Positions 11,546 to 25,108 of a DNA stretch of 64,000 nt are shown here, in pieces. Every line of letters begins with the position of its first letter. Within the stretch, counting starts at the first letter, position 1. A model generated the notes under the pieces. That model was not told where the DNA came from, made no database searches, and was given only the letters and a program-made list of their open reading frames with translations. The translations under genes were made by a program, and so were the position numbers. Origin of the DNA: Rotaria sordida (taxonomy: Eukaryota; Rotifera; Eurotatoria; Philodinida; Philodinidae). The stretch spans positions 106,651 through 170,650 of the forward strand of contig CAJNOL010000281.1 of assembly GCA_905250125.1 (NCBI GenBank), given 5' to 3'.

Positions 11546-12890
11546 TGTCTATAATCTTAGTGTTAATGTTTAGGAAGGATATAAGCGTTTTTTTAGAATA
11601 CTTCGTCTTTAACTTCGAATGTAACAAACACAGAACTCTACCTCGTTTATATACGAAATAGACAGACTACATAGGTGTTCTTGCAAAATGATTGAGTAAT
11701 AATTTGTTGTTTTGTTTTCTATTCTTCACGTTGGCGTATGCACGTTACAATCGTTGTGCAATACTCAAAGTTCATATTGTTAACAGAAACCGATTGTAAT
11801 TTAAAACGAGTCTATCAAGAGGCAATGTTCTTATTCCGAATAGCCAGCGAAAAAACAGTCTATGCAAAATGTATATTCACATCGTTCATACCGCTCGGGT
11901 TCTTCTGCTTAATTCTTTTTTTAGCATCTTAATGCATAAATATTTAGATGTCAGTCGAATTCACGTATCCATGTGAGTGTGAGCACGCTCAAGTCGTCCT
12001 GTACCATTCACATCAACTGTTGTCGCTTAGTTTTCGAGTTGGATTATTTGTTAAAGATGGCACCACATAAATAGTTATTAGTTAGAAGACTAACTGATAG
12101 GAAAAAGTGTAGCACCATCTGACACAATACACTGAGACATATGAAAATCGGCTTTCTTTCCAAATGAAAGTGATTTCTTCAAGATTAAAAATATTAATTT
12201 AATAGATAAATTATGAAAAAACTTGGAAAAAAAGAACTAAATTGTCGGTTTTGATAAAAAATTGACGACATGAGTAGAAAATCAAATGGTTTTAATAAAT
12301 GGATCTTCTTACTAATCTAAATTTGAGAATTTATTTGTGCTTCTGCCACAAAAAAATATGTTCCTTGAGGGATGATTCAATAAATTCTTGTCAGCGGTTT
12401 AAAGCAACCGAATTTGTTCTTTTTTATTAGTGGCACCAATGCAATATTATGCGATTTAGAGCTCGACAGTTTCGAAAAAAATGGAACCGAGACAAAACCG
12501 TTGGAACTGAAAATTTGTTACTGATAACTGAAGAGCTGTTCACGTGTTGCTTAATCTAAAGTCGAATAGATCAATCTACGATTGGTTGGAATTTTAACAG
12601 AAGATAACCCTTGATCAATACTATTTATTTTATTATAAAGCGATCATTTTTGTCGACGACCAGTTTTGGATTTGAAAAAAAGCAACAAACAATTTTTTAA
12701 ATATACCTAAATATAATGTATGCAATGAATCAAAGAGTATTGATTCACCAAAAGAATAATATTTTAATTTTGTTAAAGGACATGGACCTAAAAAAAATAA
12801 ATTTTACAACATATATGTAGCAAATAATTATATAAAATTTTCCTCTGAAAGACTCTCCCAAATAATCTGGTTAAATCCAGGCATCCGAGA
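11546..12890. other. Intergenic, no gene seen
   Basis: Upstream flank of the vWA gene. It should hold that gene's promoter, but I see no clear core element. Short plus-strand frames near 11738-11932 resemble nothing. Confidence 0.5.
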
Positions 12891-12894
12891 CAAT

Positions 12895-13930
12895 ACTTAG
12901 ACAATGCTTACCAGCATGTCCTTTTAACAGGAAAGTCATGGTGCTCGGCTTCGGTCACCAGATTATTGCATACGGAATCATTCCTGGCTTTATCATTTCT
13001 ATACGGGAATACTTTGATGGCACTTTTTCGTACATTTTTCGAATAGACAGTGAAATTTTCACCTAAAATAATGCAATAAATTTTGAACTTGAAAAATGAA
13101 ACTAAAGAATAATTAATGTATCTTCAGTAAAGCATTGTGGGAGACTATATTAGTCAATAACGATTGAGCTGGTTTATCTGTACATGATGCAATAATAAAA
13201 ATTTAATATTTTGTTCACCTACACCAGGAATAAAAAAATTAACACCAGTTTCTAATTATGCACATTCTTGATATATTATGTCCAGTATAGTTCGAAATAA
13301 TTTTTTAGTTGGATGATTTGGTGTTGGTAAAACACCACCAAGAATAATAGATTCCGAATATCGTCGATTTGGTAACGGGATTTCGTTTATCATAAAGTTA
13401 TTGGTCATAAAGATACATGCTTGTTTTTCGTAACAGCACCATCAGTATTAAGTATCATAGTAAAGGACTCTTCTGATTTTGAATTTAGTATATGACCATA
13501 TTTTTTTGCTTGAAGATTTTCTTTATAAATCTTTCGTTGACGTTTCATTTGCTTAAATATATTTGGCATGAGTAGCAAATGTTGAAGTTGTTCCACAATA
13601 GAATAATAATAAAATTCTATCATAACACTGGATTTACATTGAAAACATTCAGAACACTTCTGGTCGATGGCTTTCATACCACACGCGTTACAAATTTTAT
13701 AACAAAACCATTTCGATGAGACATCTAATTTCATTTTTCTTTTAATAGATTTCCAAGAAGTAGGTATATCAGGACCATTTAATGCTTTCAAAAACCTACA
13801 ATATGTATTGATGTCACTGTTATTCTGTTGCCTTCGAACTTTAAAGATTACAGCTGATGCGGCAACATCACTACGCGTTAATTGTGATCGTCGTAACAAC
13901 GTTGACGTACATTCTAAACAAATGTATCTC
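12895..13930 (-). pseudogene. En/Spm-like (CACTA/tnp2-type) transposase remnant
   Basis: A 164-codon minus-strand frame (13405-13899) has a cysteine cluster CNACG...CSECFQCKS. It is followed by a helical stretch EQLQHLLLMPN and ends in LNTDGAVTKNKHVSL, which resembles the metal-binding core (TDGV...K) of the large transposase-like proteins common in cnidarian and lophotrochozoan genomes. In other frames just downstream come NEIPLPNRRY and GGVLPTPNHPTKKLF (about 13290-13385). Further decayed sequence runs to about 12900. The order matches that family (TDG, then INELP, then GLWFG-like, then a C-terminal core). Several frame breaks and stops make it a dead copy. Terminal repeats were not found. 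Confidence 0.55.
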
Positions 13931-14921
13931 TGTCTAGCAAAATGAGATGAATTTCGCTTCGTCTAAAGTTGAATCTATCTAGATGCAGTTATAGATTTTC
14001 TGGTTTTGGTATAAATGGCAATTAGCAAATAAAACTTGTATATTTCAAACTCAAAATATCCTCAACACATAACCAACTATGCTAAGATCTGTACAAAATC
14101 AAAAATAATATTTAATTTTACCATTTATTTTATCTCGGTAGTTGTCGTTGCCAATGCATCCATTGATTCAATACGTTCTGATTTGAATTCCTTAATTTCT
14201 TCGACTTTCATAGGTGCAGATGATATAGACTCTAGAATCAATAGTTATATTTAAGAAGTGTTAAAAGAAATAGCTCCATATCACTTTGATTTTAAAATAT
14301 TTCTTGAGATTGATTGATGATAGATGTCTTGGAAGTAATGAAATCATATTTTGATTGTTCTCATTTTTGTAATCGAGTTCGTTTTCTATAAAAAATTCTT
14401 CGACTCATCTTAAAAAAAATGAAAAATACAGAATTGAAAATTCTGCTGTGAGAAATTGAATCTTTGTTTGATGTGTTGTCAAACTCCGACATTATCTTGA
14501 CAAATTCAGTAAGTTTAAGATGAAGTTATTATTTATATGTTTATTAACTATTATGAATTGAATCAACAATGCTTAACCATACAACAACATGATCAAGCTG
14601 AATCTTGATATATTACTCATAATGAACAAATCGACAAAAACCGACGAAAAATCAAAAATATACGATAAATGAACATCAGTAATCAAGTGCAATAATGAGT
14701 TTAACTGTAGATGAAATGGTATTAAAGTAACAGTAAAGGAAGAAAGACTTCAATGTATTACAGGCATAAAACAAAGAAATATATGTAAAAAATAAAAAGA
14801 AAATACTGCTCAATTAAATATTGTTCATTTACTTGACGACATATTGTTCTTGATTACATCACAAATGTAATATTTTATGGTTAGTAACAACCATAAGATA
14901 ATGATCCTGTTGTTGAAACTT
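13931..14921. other. Intergenic, no gene seen
   Basis: AT-rich DNA with a 72-codon plus-strand frame at 14036-14254 that I do not recognise and do not support as a gene. Confidence 0.45.
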
Positions 14922-16419
14922 TTAAAGAGAAGCGAGTTTATTGGCTTTTTTCTTGTTATCACATTTCATTTGATGACATTTACCAGAAATACAACTTGAA
15001 AATTCTGTTTTGGTGAATACAGCAGTAGGACAAACAGTTTTGACGTAAGCTAAAATAGATAAGATAATGTATGAAAAACTTTCATATATACATAAAATAA
15101 GTTCTCTTCTACTAATATTACATTGATATCAAATGAAAGTTATCTATACTAGCAGATATTGAAAACAAAATTTTCGCTTATGATTTTCACCTGAAATATT
15201 ATCAATTACATCTTTATTACGAGTTCGAAGTGATGTATAATTTTCATATTGCAAATCTACATTCTTGAAACAAGCTTGTATTAAATTGACAACAATTTTT
15301 CTCCATGATAATTGTCCATTACCAGTTGCTTGTAATAATTCAAAATTAGTAAGACCTAACAGTTGCTCATACTAAATCGAAAAACGAGAAATAGACAATA
15401 AAAAATGCTAATATCGTATTAAAATTAACTTACATTAATTACTCTTGTTTTTGCTAATTCACTGCGCGTACCAACAACAGCCGACACACGGCGCAAATAA
15501 TCACTTTTTTCAGTTGTTGGAAATGCTAAAATTAATAAAAATATCTTTACTGAACCAAATTAATTAACAAAAAATAACTTACGAACGGATGTATGTTTCA
15601 ATTCTTTCAATTGATTTTCCAGATCAAGAATTCGTTTTCTATTACTCTTTAATTCAAGTTGAATATGACGAGGTAAAATTAATTCATCATCCGCTTCTAT
15701 ATTATCATTGGAAATAGTGTCATTTTCTTGTCGATCAATTCCTGTTAATTTTGTTCGTTGTTGAGATTGATTCAAATCAGCTGAACATTTTGACGACCTA
15801 TTATTGTCAAGGGAATCGTTATTAGAAAGGCTTACAATGATTGAAGATTCTGTAGTTGAAGCGGATGATTCAGGTTGATCATTGGTATTATTTTCATTAG
15901 GTTGTCGTTTCTGATTATCAAATGCATTTTGTTGATTGTTTTGTGTTGTTTTATCAATTTGAGTTGATTTCTTAACAATCACAATTGACGAATTTGTTTT
16001 CATTTGCTTTCCAGTAAATTCAGGTTCTTTTGATTCATTTTTTCGCTTTTTTTGTTCAAATATTGTACATCTCATTACTTTGTTATTGGCATTGGATTCG
16101 GAGACAATAGTAGGCAACCTTGTTGACTTATCAACTGTTAAAGAAGTATCACCCCCACAATATTCTTCACATTTCTCGAATGTTTCTATCAATAGTCGTC
16201 AAGAAGAATATGATACAGTATACAAGTAAATATATAGTTTTATCTAATCTTACCTTTAAACAGGAATTTACCTCGAAGACGTCGATGTCTATCATTTTTA
16301 TCAACAGATAAATAATCAACATTTACTTTCATTTTCGCGTTTTTTGCTGAGTGTATGCAGCTTGGTGGTACAAAACTTACTTCATTTCCACCAAATTTAA
16401 CTACATACATTGGATTCAT
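14922..16419 (-). CDS. Probable BEN-domain-like nuclear protein (BEND5-like architecture)
   Basis: Five exons on the minus strand: 16254-16419, 15583-16185, 15434-15525, 15191-15371 and 14922-15049. They join to 389 codons without a stop. Residues 4-20 read MYVVKFGGNEVSFVPPS, close in pattern to the start of BEND5 (an aromatic/aliphatic strand, then VP or LP and a small residue, then Cys). The middle (about 70-215) is a low-complexity Asn/Ser/Gln/Lys region. A predicted coiled coil follows near 235-255 (around LELKSNRKRILDLENQLKEL). The C-terminal 130 residues are helical with a WRKIVVNLI core and a CISGKCHQMKC cysteine cluster. BEN domains bind DNA or chromatin partners and often sit after a coiled coil, so a nuclear role is plausible. 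The BEN assignment is tentative, because the C-terminal match is by pattern only; the gene structure itself is well supported. Confidence 0.7.
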
Positions 16420-19400
16420 TGCTTATAATCTGGAAATAATAAATAGGTTAATATCAATGTTAGATATCAGTTTTTATAAGATAAAAAAGCTAGGCGCACG
16501 GTGAACATCGTCATATAGCTATTCTTATTGTATCTAGCATGACAAACAGGTGGCTGCTGCATAGCCATGTGTATATAAAAGAATAACCTTTTAAACTCAA
16601 GGAACAGTCCAGAATATGATTGCTATTCTAATGGTAATTATTTTTAAATGTCCAGCGAATTAAAGTTGGTTGGATGAGATCACCAAATCAAAGTGGAGAA
16701 TCACTAAAAAAACTGAATTTCAAGAAGTTTCGGCTCATCAAAATTGAATTGAATAATGAAAACTGTTTCGTCGCTAGGTTTGCTGAGAGAGAGTAATCAA
16801 AATTTCGATAGACTCAGAGTGCTCGAAATTATATCGAGTAATCGAAAGTAGTTGTCCGATGGGTTTTTCTTTTTCGAGTAGTCGGTAATTCGATGGTTCT
16901 CGAGTGGTCGAAATGTATCCGAGGAGCCGCAAATAAATGTCCGATAGAAGTATGTTTCCGAGAGGTCGATATTCGATGGGTACTAAGGGGCTCGAATGTT
17001 GAACAGAGCGACAAAAAAAAATATATATGTGAAGTTTCGACCACTCGTCGCACCCATCGTTAGCTTTTTTTTGTTTGCTTGGGTAAGTATAAAGAGCGTA
17101 GATGAAAATTAAATTAATTTGATAATCTATAAACAATATTAAATTGAACGAGATAAAAATTGATATTCTTATTAATTCAAATGATGACATTCATTTAAAA
17201 TATTTTTCAATAATCTGAAATAATCAAATCAAAATTTATTGAATAATTTCTTAAAAATGATATCTATAAATTTGCATCTCATTTTAAAAAATCTAAACAA
17301 CTACTTTTATTCAATTTAGAACGACAATATTATTTGATTTCGTAATCTATGAAAGAATTCAAATACCCGAATAAAATTACAATGCGTTAAGTTTCTTTCA
17401 ATTTTCTATGCTTACCAAAGTGTAGAAGAACTATGAATATTTAATTATCTTCTATTATTCACTTGATAATTGTTTGATAAGAATAATTAACATACGGTGT
17501 ATGTGAAACTGAGCATAAAAAGAAGGAAACGTGTCAACGTAACATGACGCTTTCATAGACATCTAATCGTTATCTTTTATTTTTAGGTGTTAAAATAAAA
17601 AAAGATAAATTTTTTTCTAGATATACGCAAATGAATGTATGATATTATGTTTGTTGAAGAAATCAATATTTAAAAAATGTGTTAAACTACTCATTTATGT
17701 TTTTTTTTCATTTGATGTCGTTTAGTGTGAAAAGAAGAAAAATTTTCAACAATTTAAATGGAAAGAAAAAAACCTACTTCAATGTTGTATTAATCGACAC
17801 TTCAAAATTTATTCGAAGTAATGAAAGTTCTACTTTTTTTTCTCTCTTGTGGTAACATCATTAAAATCAACACATCTATGTAGGTTGTCATTATCAATGC
17901 GAACAAGCTTATATGAGAAAAGGTCATATAAATACCTACAATCGACTTTTTTTTTTCGTTTTGACATATGTTAGTCCGCCCTAGTCAACGTTTCTACCTA
18001 ATATTTTGTTTTTCAGTTGCTCCTTTTCACATTGGTGAAAAGAACACATTGATTAGTCTAGAAAAACCTAGTTTGTAATTTTTAGTTTTTGAAAATGAAA
18101 ATCAAACAGAATTTTGACAAAACATAGAATTTCAAATATCATTAAATAGACGTGAAAGTGTTTTAAAGCTTATTTTTTTTCTAATCAGCTTAGCATGAAG
18201 AATCAGAAATTAATCTCTAAAAATCTTCTACATTAACGAATAACAAATAATAATAATATTTGAAATTCTATGTTTTATTCAAATTTCATTTGATTTTCAT
18301 TTTCAAAAAAATTCGTAGACAAGTTTTTGTTTTTCGTCCATATAAAGAAAATATTTTGAATGACATTCACCTTACACATTCAAAATAAATAATTGATATA
18401 GGTCACAATGTATTATTTATTCTTAACGTGAGTATTGATTGTAAGACAAGCAATAACTTTTTTTTTTCATGATATTATTTATCGTTAATAAACATTGGAA
18501 ATTCCTTCTGGATTTTGTGTAGCTAATAAAAAGAAAGAGAACAACCAACTAGAATATTTAATGATAGTACATAGTTAGCCATCTATTTTATTATTAATGT
18601 ATATGTATTTTTCTTACTGGAAAAGGAAGTTCGGAAAGTATGTACGCTATATATTCTATCATTTGTTGTAAAAGAAAAATTTCAAGAATAATTTGATTAT
18701 TTTTCTTCAAGAGTTATGTCTATTTTACAATATATTAGTCTTACTATTGTAGTGATGTTTCTTTACTATCGAATTGTTTTTTTGGTAATAATAAATTCTT
18801 TTTTATTTTTGCTGATATAATTCAATTTTGTGAAAATTGAATTATTTGGAATATTGAAATTGGTTAATAAATGAAATATAAATGATTTGTTGCCAATAGA
18901 TCAAAAAAGTATAAATTTGATTTAACAAATTATTTATTCATAATCATTCAAATATTGAAGATTTGTCTATTTAACGTTTAACTGTCAAGTTAATTCTACT
19001 TTTCAAAATATCAGTCAATTAGAATAAGTAGTTTTTTCTGTTTTTCAAAATGTCTTTTTTATCAATAGATCTTAAGAGTAATTATTTTCTCTATCATATT
19101 ATCAATGAATGAGAAAATCGACAAACAACTCGAGTTTTATTTTAATAGAAGTATTAAAAATAACCATTATTATATTAGATTGAATTTTCAATAGTATATG
19201 CAATTTGAAAATTCACAATGAAATAAAGTACTTGTAATGATTCTTTGCAAATAAGAAGTATTTTTTTATTCAATCTCTATTTTCAAGGTCAGTTATTAGT
19301 TATAATCAAAACAAATAAAAAAAAATTACGAATGAGCTTTATTATCTTTTTTTTTTGTTTTAATGATCACGCTCTAATGATTGTTGAATGTATTTATGAA

Positions 19401-20862
19401 ATGAATGGTATGTTTCATTCTTTTCTATACGTGCTCTTTTCTTTTTAGTAGCAAACTCCCTTCGATACGAACGTGTAAGTGTAAATAAAATAGGCATTTT
19501 TCTTCCTGTTCTTCTATAATTCACCTTCTAGCTTATACATGCGCCCATGTGCTTCGACCATAACAAAGAGAAGAGCGCATACGACTGTCGACTAAACAGA
19601 CAGAAACATTCTTTTTTCTCTAATACGACTGAAGACGATAGTTTTCTTCTTTTTCTTTTGCTTTTGTTTGACCAAAGTTATTTGTTGTTTCTCACATTGA
19701 GAGAATTAACTTAATGTGGAACGATCTTTTCTTTTCTTTTTTTTTTTTTGGTTCTCTAACACAACGGATTAAGATTTTCCTATTACAAACAAACGGAAAT
19801 ATAGCAAACATTGATTGGTATTCGACTACTTTTCAAATAGGAAAAAATAAGTAAGGCATACGACAAGAGAAAATATAGAGACGAGTTAGTGCTAAGTAGT
19901 GTATTGTGTTTCTGCATGAGTAGTGACAAATCTAATATTGCTCATCATCATGCCAGCTACTTCCGCTTTATAACATGTCTTTATCTAGAAGTTGGCGTAA
20001 AATGCAGTCTAACTTAATTTTCATTTTAATTATTTTTATTTTTGTAGATTTTTGTTTTTGTTATTATATTTATTGAAAATGTAATGAAAGGAATCTATAC
20101 TGTATAGGTAACGAAAATCTAAATTTATTATTATTATATATAATATCTCTTTCGGATATATCATTTAATAGATCATCGTATAGTAAGAAAGTAGAAATTA
20201 ATAATCTGATTTTTTTTTCGATAGTTTTACTTCATTTCTTGTATGTTTGTAAATTCTTGAAAAGTTACTTGATTTGATTTTGTTGAATAGAACATTGATT
20301 TCGTCTAAAAAATTATAAATTTCATGATATTTTTTGAAAATTTTTCATCTGAACTTTTTTATTTCCACAAAAATTTTCTTACTCATGAAAAATTAAAAGT
20401 TCTGTAAACATTGAGTTCTTTTCTTTTTTTTTTCGGTAATTATATGATCCGGTAGAATGTTGATTTTTGTAGTAGTTCATCAAATTTACTTTGTGCCTTA
20501 CAAGTGAATATTTTCTTTTGTTTTTTGTCACACATACAAATAAATTTTAATTTTAACAATAAAAATTAATAATATGTTTCGTAAAACCGAATAAATTTTT
20601 TTTGTTTGATATTTATTAGACAAAAATGATCAAAAACATATAATTGTCACGAACCTGTAGTAAACTAACCACAATGACATTATCCGAGTTGTTGAGAATA
20701 TCTTCAAAAAAGAAAAAACACACATGATAGAGATGAAAGAGAAACAGAACTGAGGGAATCGGAAGAAGAGAACAAAAAAAAAGCAAGTACTATGTGAAAA
20801 AATGCATTTCTCTATTTTTAAGAAAAAGACACTATATCATCATGTCGTTGGATAATAAATGA
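16420..20862. other. Long intergenic stretch, one inverted repeat, no gene
   Basis: 4.4 kb of AT-rich DNA. At 16800-17050 short words such as CGAGTGGTCGA and TCGATGGG recur irregularly and open overlapping minus-strand frames of up to 138 codons. I regard these as repeat-driven rather than genic. An inverted repeat lies at 18091-18304. Nothing else is recognised. Confidence 0.5.
18091..18304. repeat. Foldback (inverted) repeat, MITE-like
   Basis: Arms of about 50 bp: GAAAATGAAAATCAAA...CATAGAATTTCAAATAT (18091-18139) and its inverted partner ATATTTGAAATTCTATG...TTTGATTTTCATTTTC (18256-18304), with a few mismatches and roughly 115 bp between them. No coding content. Confidence 0.7.
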
Positions 20863-23800
20863 ATGCGGTACCCACGCCTTCGTTTACGTTGTTCAATTCT
20901 CTTCGGCTTAATAATATTAAGCCTTTTCTGCTTTGTAACATTTAACACAATTTTATGGTCAACAACTGAACCTGAACCACAAGAACACATTCCACAACCT
21001 CCTAAACCACCTGTTGATATACCACTTTGGTCGGCTATTGGTCACGAAAATATTTATGATATAAAAGCAACAAAAATACTCAAATTAACTAATCATGCAT
21101 CATCTATAACTGGTGAACGTATAGAGGAACTTTATCAATTAGTACGTAGTGCTAAAGATGATCATGTAAAAAACCCATATTCTCGTGATTCAACATGGAG
21201 TCTTGAAAAATTTGTTGGTAAAATATTCAACAATACTACTAATGATGCAAGTAAACGTGATGATACAGCTGATTCAAACCGTAAGAAAGCAAGAAAACAT
21301 AATTCTACAAATGTAGACGAAACTACCACTGAACATGATAAAAAACAATTACGATATTTTATACATCGTGCAATGGCTAAATGGAAAAAACGACATTTAA
21401 ATGATAAAATTATAACATTAGGCGATCTTTTGCATGATACATTAGCACAAGATGACCCAAAGTAAGTACAAAATTTGTTTTTTTTTTCATGTTTAAACAA
21501 AATTTTCTCAACCATAAATTATCAATCCGTCAATTTAAATAATAGACATTATGATTGTGTCTGTCACATGCATTTTATTTGATAACTCATATTTTGATTT
21601 TTTTTTCCTTAACCAATAATAATAATTTGGTTAACTACGGTTTTATTATGATGAATAGTGTTGACTGCACGCAATAGTCTTTGTTTTTTTATTGTTCGGA
21701 ATATGAAAATAGATCTGAATGGCATGAGAATAATAACATATATCATCGATGATTGTGTTTCATGATACATTCAAACAAACCATAGTGAAGAAAATGTAAT
21801 AACGTAGTAGATTTTACAGTCTAAATCCAATCATCGCTTGTATATATTTTTTTTTTGTTTCTCATTAATAATTGTCAATTGAAAAATTATTCAATGTAAA
21901 CATGAGTTCTCTTATCGACTTATAACAAAAAAAAAAAAAAAGAAAGTTTATCATATTTTTTGCCTTCAAGTATAGAGAAAAGAAAAAAGGCTTTTATTTA
22001 TTCAAAATGAAACATTAGTCGATTAATTTGATGGAATAAAATATGCTTTTAGAGAAGCATGCACTATTAATATCCAATCATTTGAAGCCTTGAGCATTCT
22101 TTTAGCAAGACTATAAAATGTAAAGAAGTTGTTTCTTTTTTTTTTATTATGTATAAGAAAGTGTCTATTTAAGGATTATTATATTCTTCTTGATACACAG
22201 AAAGCATACGGTATTTTATTGGATAATATCTTCGTTTGTAATAATAAAAATATAAACATGAGAATATTTGAATAAATTTTTTTGCAATCCGATCAATAAG
22301 ATATTTTCTTATTGAAAACACAAAAACAAAACTCTATTTAATAAATATATCCATTAATCTAATTACATAAAAGTCTCATTTAATTATCATGCATTCGTTG
22401 TTCGTTACGAGTCTCTCAGGAATTTTATCTGCCATTACAAATTGTTTTTTTCTTCATTCTTTGTTCCATTTGGTTCTTTTTCGTTGTTTAAAACTTGAAA
22501 ATTATTTCTCTCCTTTAAAATTTACAATAGTCGATATATCAGTAAATTTAGCGCCGCCTTCTTGAGGTAAAAGTCGATTATTAAATAACTTTTCAATACT
22601 TCAAAATGCTTTGTTTTTTTGTTTTTCCTTTTGTATGTGACATTTAACTTGGTCCCATGTTTATATTCTTATTATTACAAAAAAAGATATATTATCCGAT
22701 CATATCATATGTCATTTGAAAGCTTGAGACGAACGGCCAAGGCTCATATAAAAATATTCGGTTAGAGATTAGTCTTCATTTGTATATAAATTAAATTTGT
22801 CGAGCTTCAAGACTTATGGAACATCCTGTATAATTGAAATAAATAGTATCGATTAGGAATTTAATTTTCTAAATATAAATCAGAATTAATGAGTTTGATG
22901 AAGAACGGATATGAAGGATCACTTTCATAAAACTCAATATTTCCTTCAATACAATAAGAATATTGTCTTATATATATATATATATATTTAATAAAAATTC
23001 TTGATGATTCGTTCTTTTGCAGAAGATTGAATACAACATGGTTTCAGTTCACGAAAACGGTGACTAATTTACGTGTCTATAATATATATAGTTCAGAATA
23101 TACAAATCTTTTCAAATATTTGCAATATGGTGAAATAACTGAAGCAAGTATGTGAATGAAATTTGTTTTTTCTTTTTCTTTTTTCGTGTAACATTTTTTT
23201 TTTTCTAAAGATGAAATGCCACAAGGTACTCAAATTAAAATTATTCTTGATTTACCTAATGGTTTTCAAGGACTATTAAAACCTTTCAGGTTTTGCAGTT
23301 TTATTATTTTTGAAATTTAAGTTTTCTTTTTCTTCTTCTTTTTGATTCTATAGAGTACCGCGTAATTATCAAACACCATCGGATCATTTTTATTTTAGTG
23401 ATGTTGAAAGACATCATGCAGAAATAGCAGCATTTCATGTAGACAAGTAAATTATTTTATACAATCACGATTTTCTTTTTATTTTAATAATAATATCATT
23501 CATTTTTAGGGTTCTAGGTTTTAATCGTGTTCCTCCAGTAATTGGGCGGATTTTTAATATAACTAAGGATATTCGTGAAAAAGCAACAAGTGAATTAGCT
23601 GGCTCATTTTTTATTTCACCTGGTAAAGAAGTTTTTTTTTTTTTTTCAAATGATTTTTATATCTTTGAATTTTTTTTGTTTAGCTAATAATACGTGCTTC
23701 CGTGGTCATTGCTCATATTATTGTGATACAGGACATGCTGTTTGTGGTAAACCAGGTGATCATTTAGAAGGTTCTGTTCAAGTACTTTTACCAAGACCAC

Positions 23801-24802
23801 CTGAAATCGATTGGCAAAAACTTACTCATCCATATCGTCGATCATATAGTTCAACAAAAAAAGCTGACTGGGAAACAAATGAAAATTATTGTTATGAATA
23901 TATTATGATTGATGAAGATTATCACAATCGTTTAATGCTTGATATGATGGATTTAGCAGCATTTGATTTTATTATAGGTAAATTAATTGTTTTCTTTTTT
24001 TCGTTAGTTGTGCACAATTCAAAAGTTCAGCAAAAAATTGTAAATATTGTTATATATTTTGATGAGATAAAAAAAAATAAGCTCAGATACTTATCTATGT
24101 TTTCGCGAGCGAATTTTTGTTTTTTTACTTTCTCATCTAATATTGAACTTAGAAAACATAATAGAAATTTTGGTCTATACACCGAAGTTTCTATTATTTT
24201 TTTAAGTTCCATATTAGATGAGAAAGAGAAAAAAATTCGATCGAAAAATATATTGTAGAAGAAAAAACAGGTAACATGGATCAGTATCTTAGTTCATTTT
24301 TTTCTCATCCTGATGTATAATAATATTTACAAGTTTTTTTTCCTTATACAACTCGATGAGTTCTATCCAATGATAGCAACATTCAAAAAATTTTGAATTG
24401 TGCACATCTTATGTTACTTTATCAAAATTAATTTTAGGTAATTTGGATCGTCATCATATGATGCGTATTAGTTCATTTGGTAACAATACAAGTTTAATAT
24501 ATGTGGATCATGGTCGAAGTTTCGGTCGATATGATTATGATGATTTATCAATTTTAACACCTATTCGACATTGTTGTTTTTTTCGTTATACAACATTTAA
24601 ACGTTTATATCGTGTATATAAGCAAGGTCTTTCAAAATTAGTTTCAAAATCATTAAAAAATTTTGAAGGATTACAAATGATTCTTATTGACGAACATCTT
24701 ACTGCTATTGATCGACGTTTAGAAATAATTTTTGCACATCTTGATGCATGTATTAAAATTTATACAGTGAAAGGCGTTATGATTGATGATGGTATTGATT
24801 AA
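20863..24802 (+). CDS. Fam20b: FAM20B, glycosaminoglycan xylosylkinase
   Basis: Seven exons: 20863-21461, 23023-23147, 23211-23289, 23354-23446, 23510-23622, 23684-23977 and 24438-24802. They join to 555 codons with no internal stop. FAM20B phosphorylates the xylose of the proteoglycan linker tetrasaccharide in the Golgi and promotes chain extension. Residues about 10-30 are a signal anchor, giving a type II Golgi membrane protein; a longer than usual polar stem follows. The kinase core has [21 protein letters not shown]. Next come the family signature [14 protein letters not shown] and [14 protein letters not shown], the basic WRRSY-like stretch ([13 protein letters not shown]), then catalytic GNLDRHH (Asp438) and metal-binding VDHGRSFG (Asp458). 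Near-continuous similarity to animal FAM20B separates it from FAM20A/C and four-jointed. Intron 1 is 1.56 kb and the last intron holds a foldback element. It is convergent with the AlkB gene. Confidence 0.95.
24009..24406. mobile_element. Foldback MITE inside last FAM20B intron
   Basis: The ends are perfect 16-bp inverted repeats: TGTGCACAATTCAAAA (24009-24024) and TTTTGAATTGTGCACA (24391-24406). A second, imperfect pair of about 55 bp lies inside, around 24112-24170 and 24187-24241, sharing CTTTCTCATCTAATAT and AATAGAAA words. The element fills most of the 460-base intron 23978-24437 and leaves the splice sites intact. Confidence 0.78.
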
Positions 24803-25108
24803 ATGAAGGTCTTCGAAGTTTTTATCAATTAATAAGAGTAAAAAGAGTGTTTTTATTGTTGCTGTTGTTGTTGTTGTTTTTATTTTTCTATTCGTTTTTT
24901 TTTTAAATTTCTTGTTAAAAGACTTAATTTGTTATTATTGTTGTGAAATTTTTTTTTTTTTACCAACGAAGAGTTATTTTAAAATAAAGAATAAAAACCA
25001 AACGATTTGACAATTAAATTTAAATAAGATCTATTCATAATTTCAATTAAAATATATAAATATAGACAACGAAATAAAATTAACAAAAAAATAAAATGTT
25101 CGAAATCT
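24803..25108. other. Convergent 3' intergenic spacer
   Basis: 306 bases between the stop codons of FAM20B and the AlkB gene. AATAAA-type words on both strands (AAAATAAAG near 24982 on plus) probably serve as poly(A) signals. A GTTGTTGTT run lies at about 24859-24877. Confidence 0.5.

Noticed and set aside
16774..17190. 138-codon minus-strand frame
   Set aside because: Arises from irregular TCGA-type repeats; no conserved features or splice context.
21162..21515. 117-codon minus-strand frame
   Set aside because: Shadow of FAM20B exon 1.
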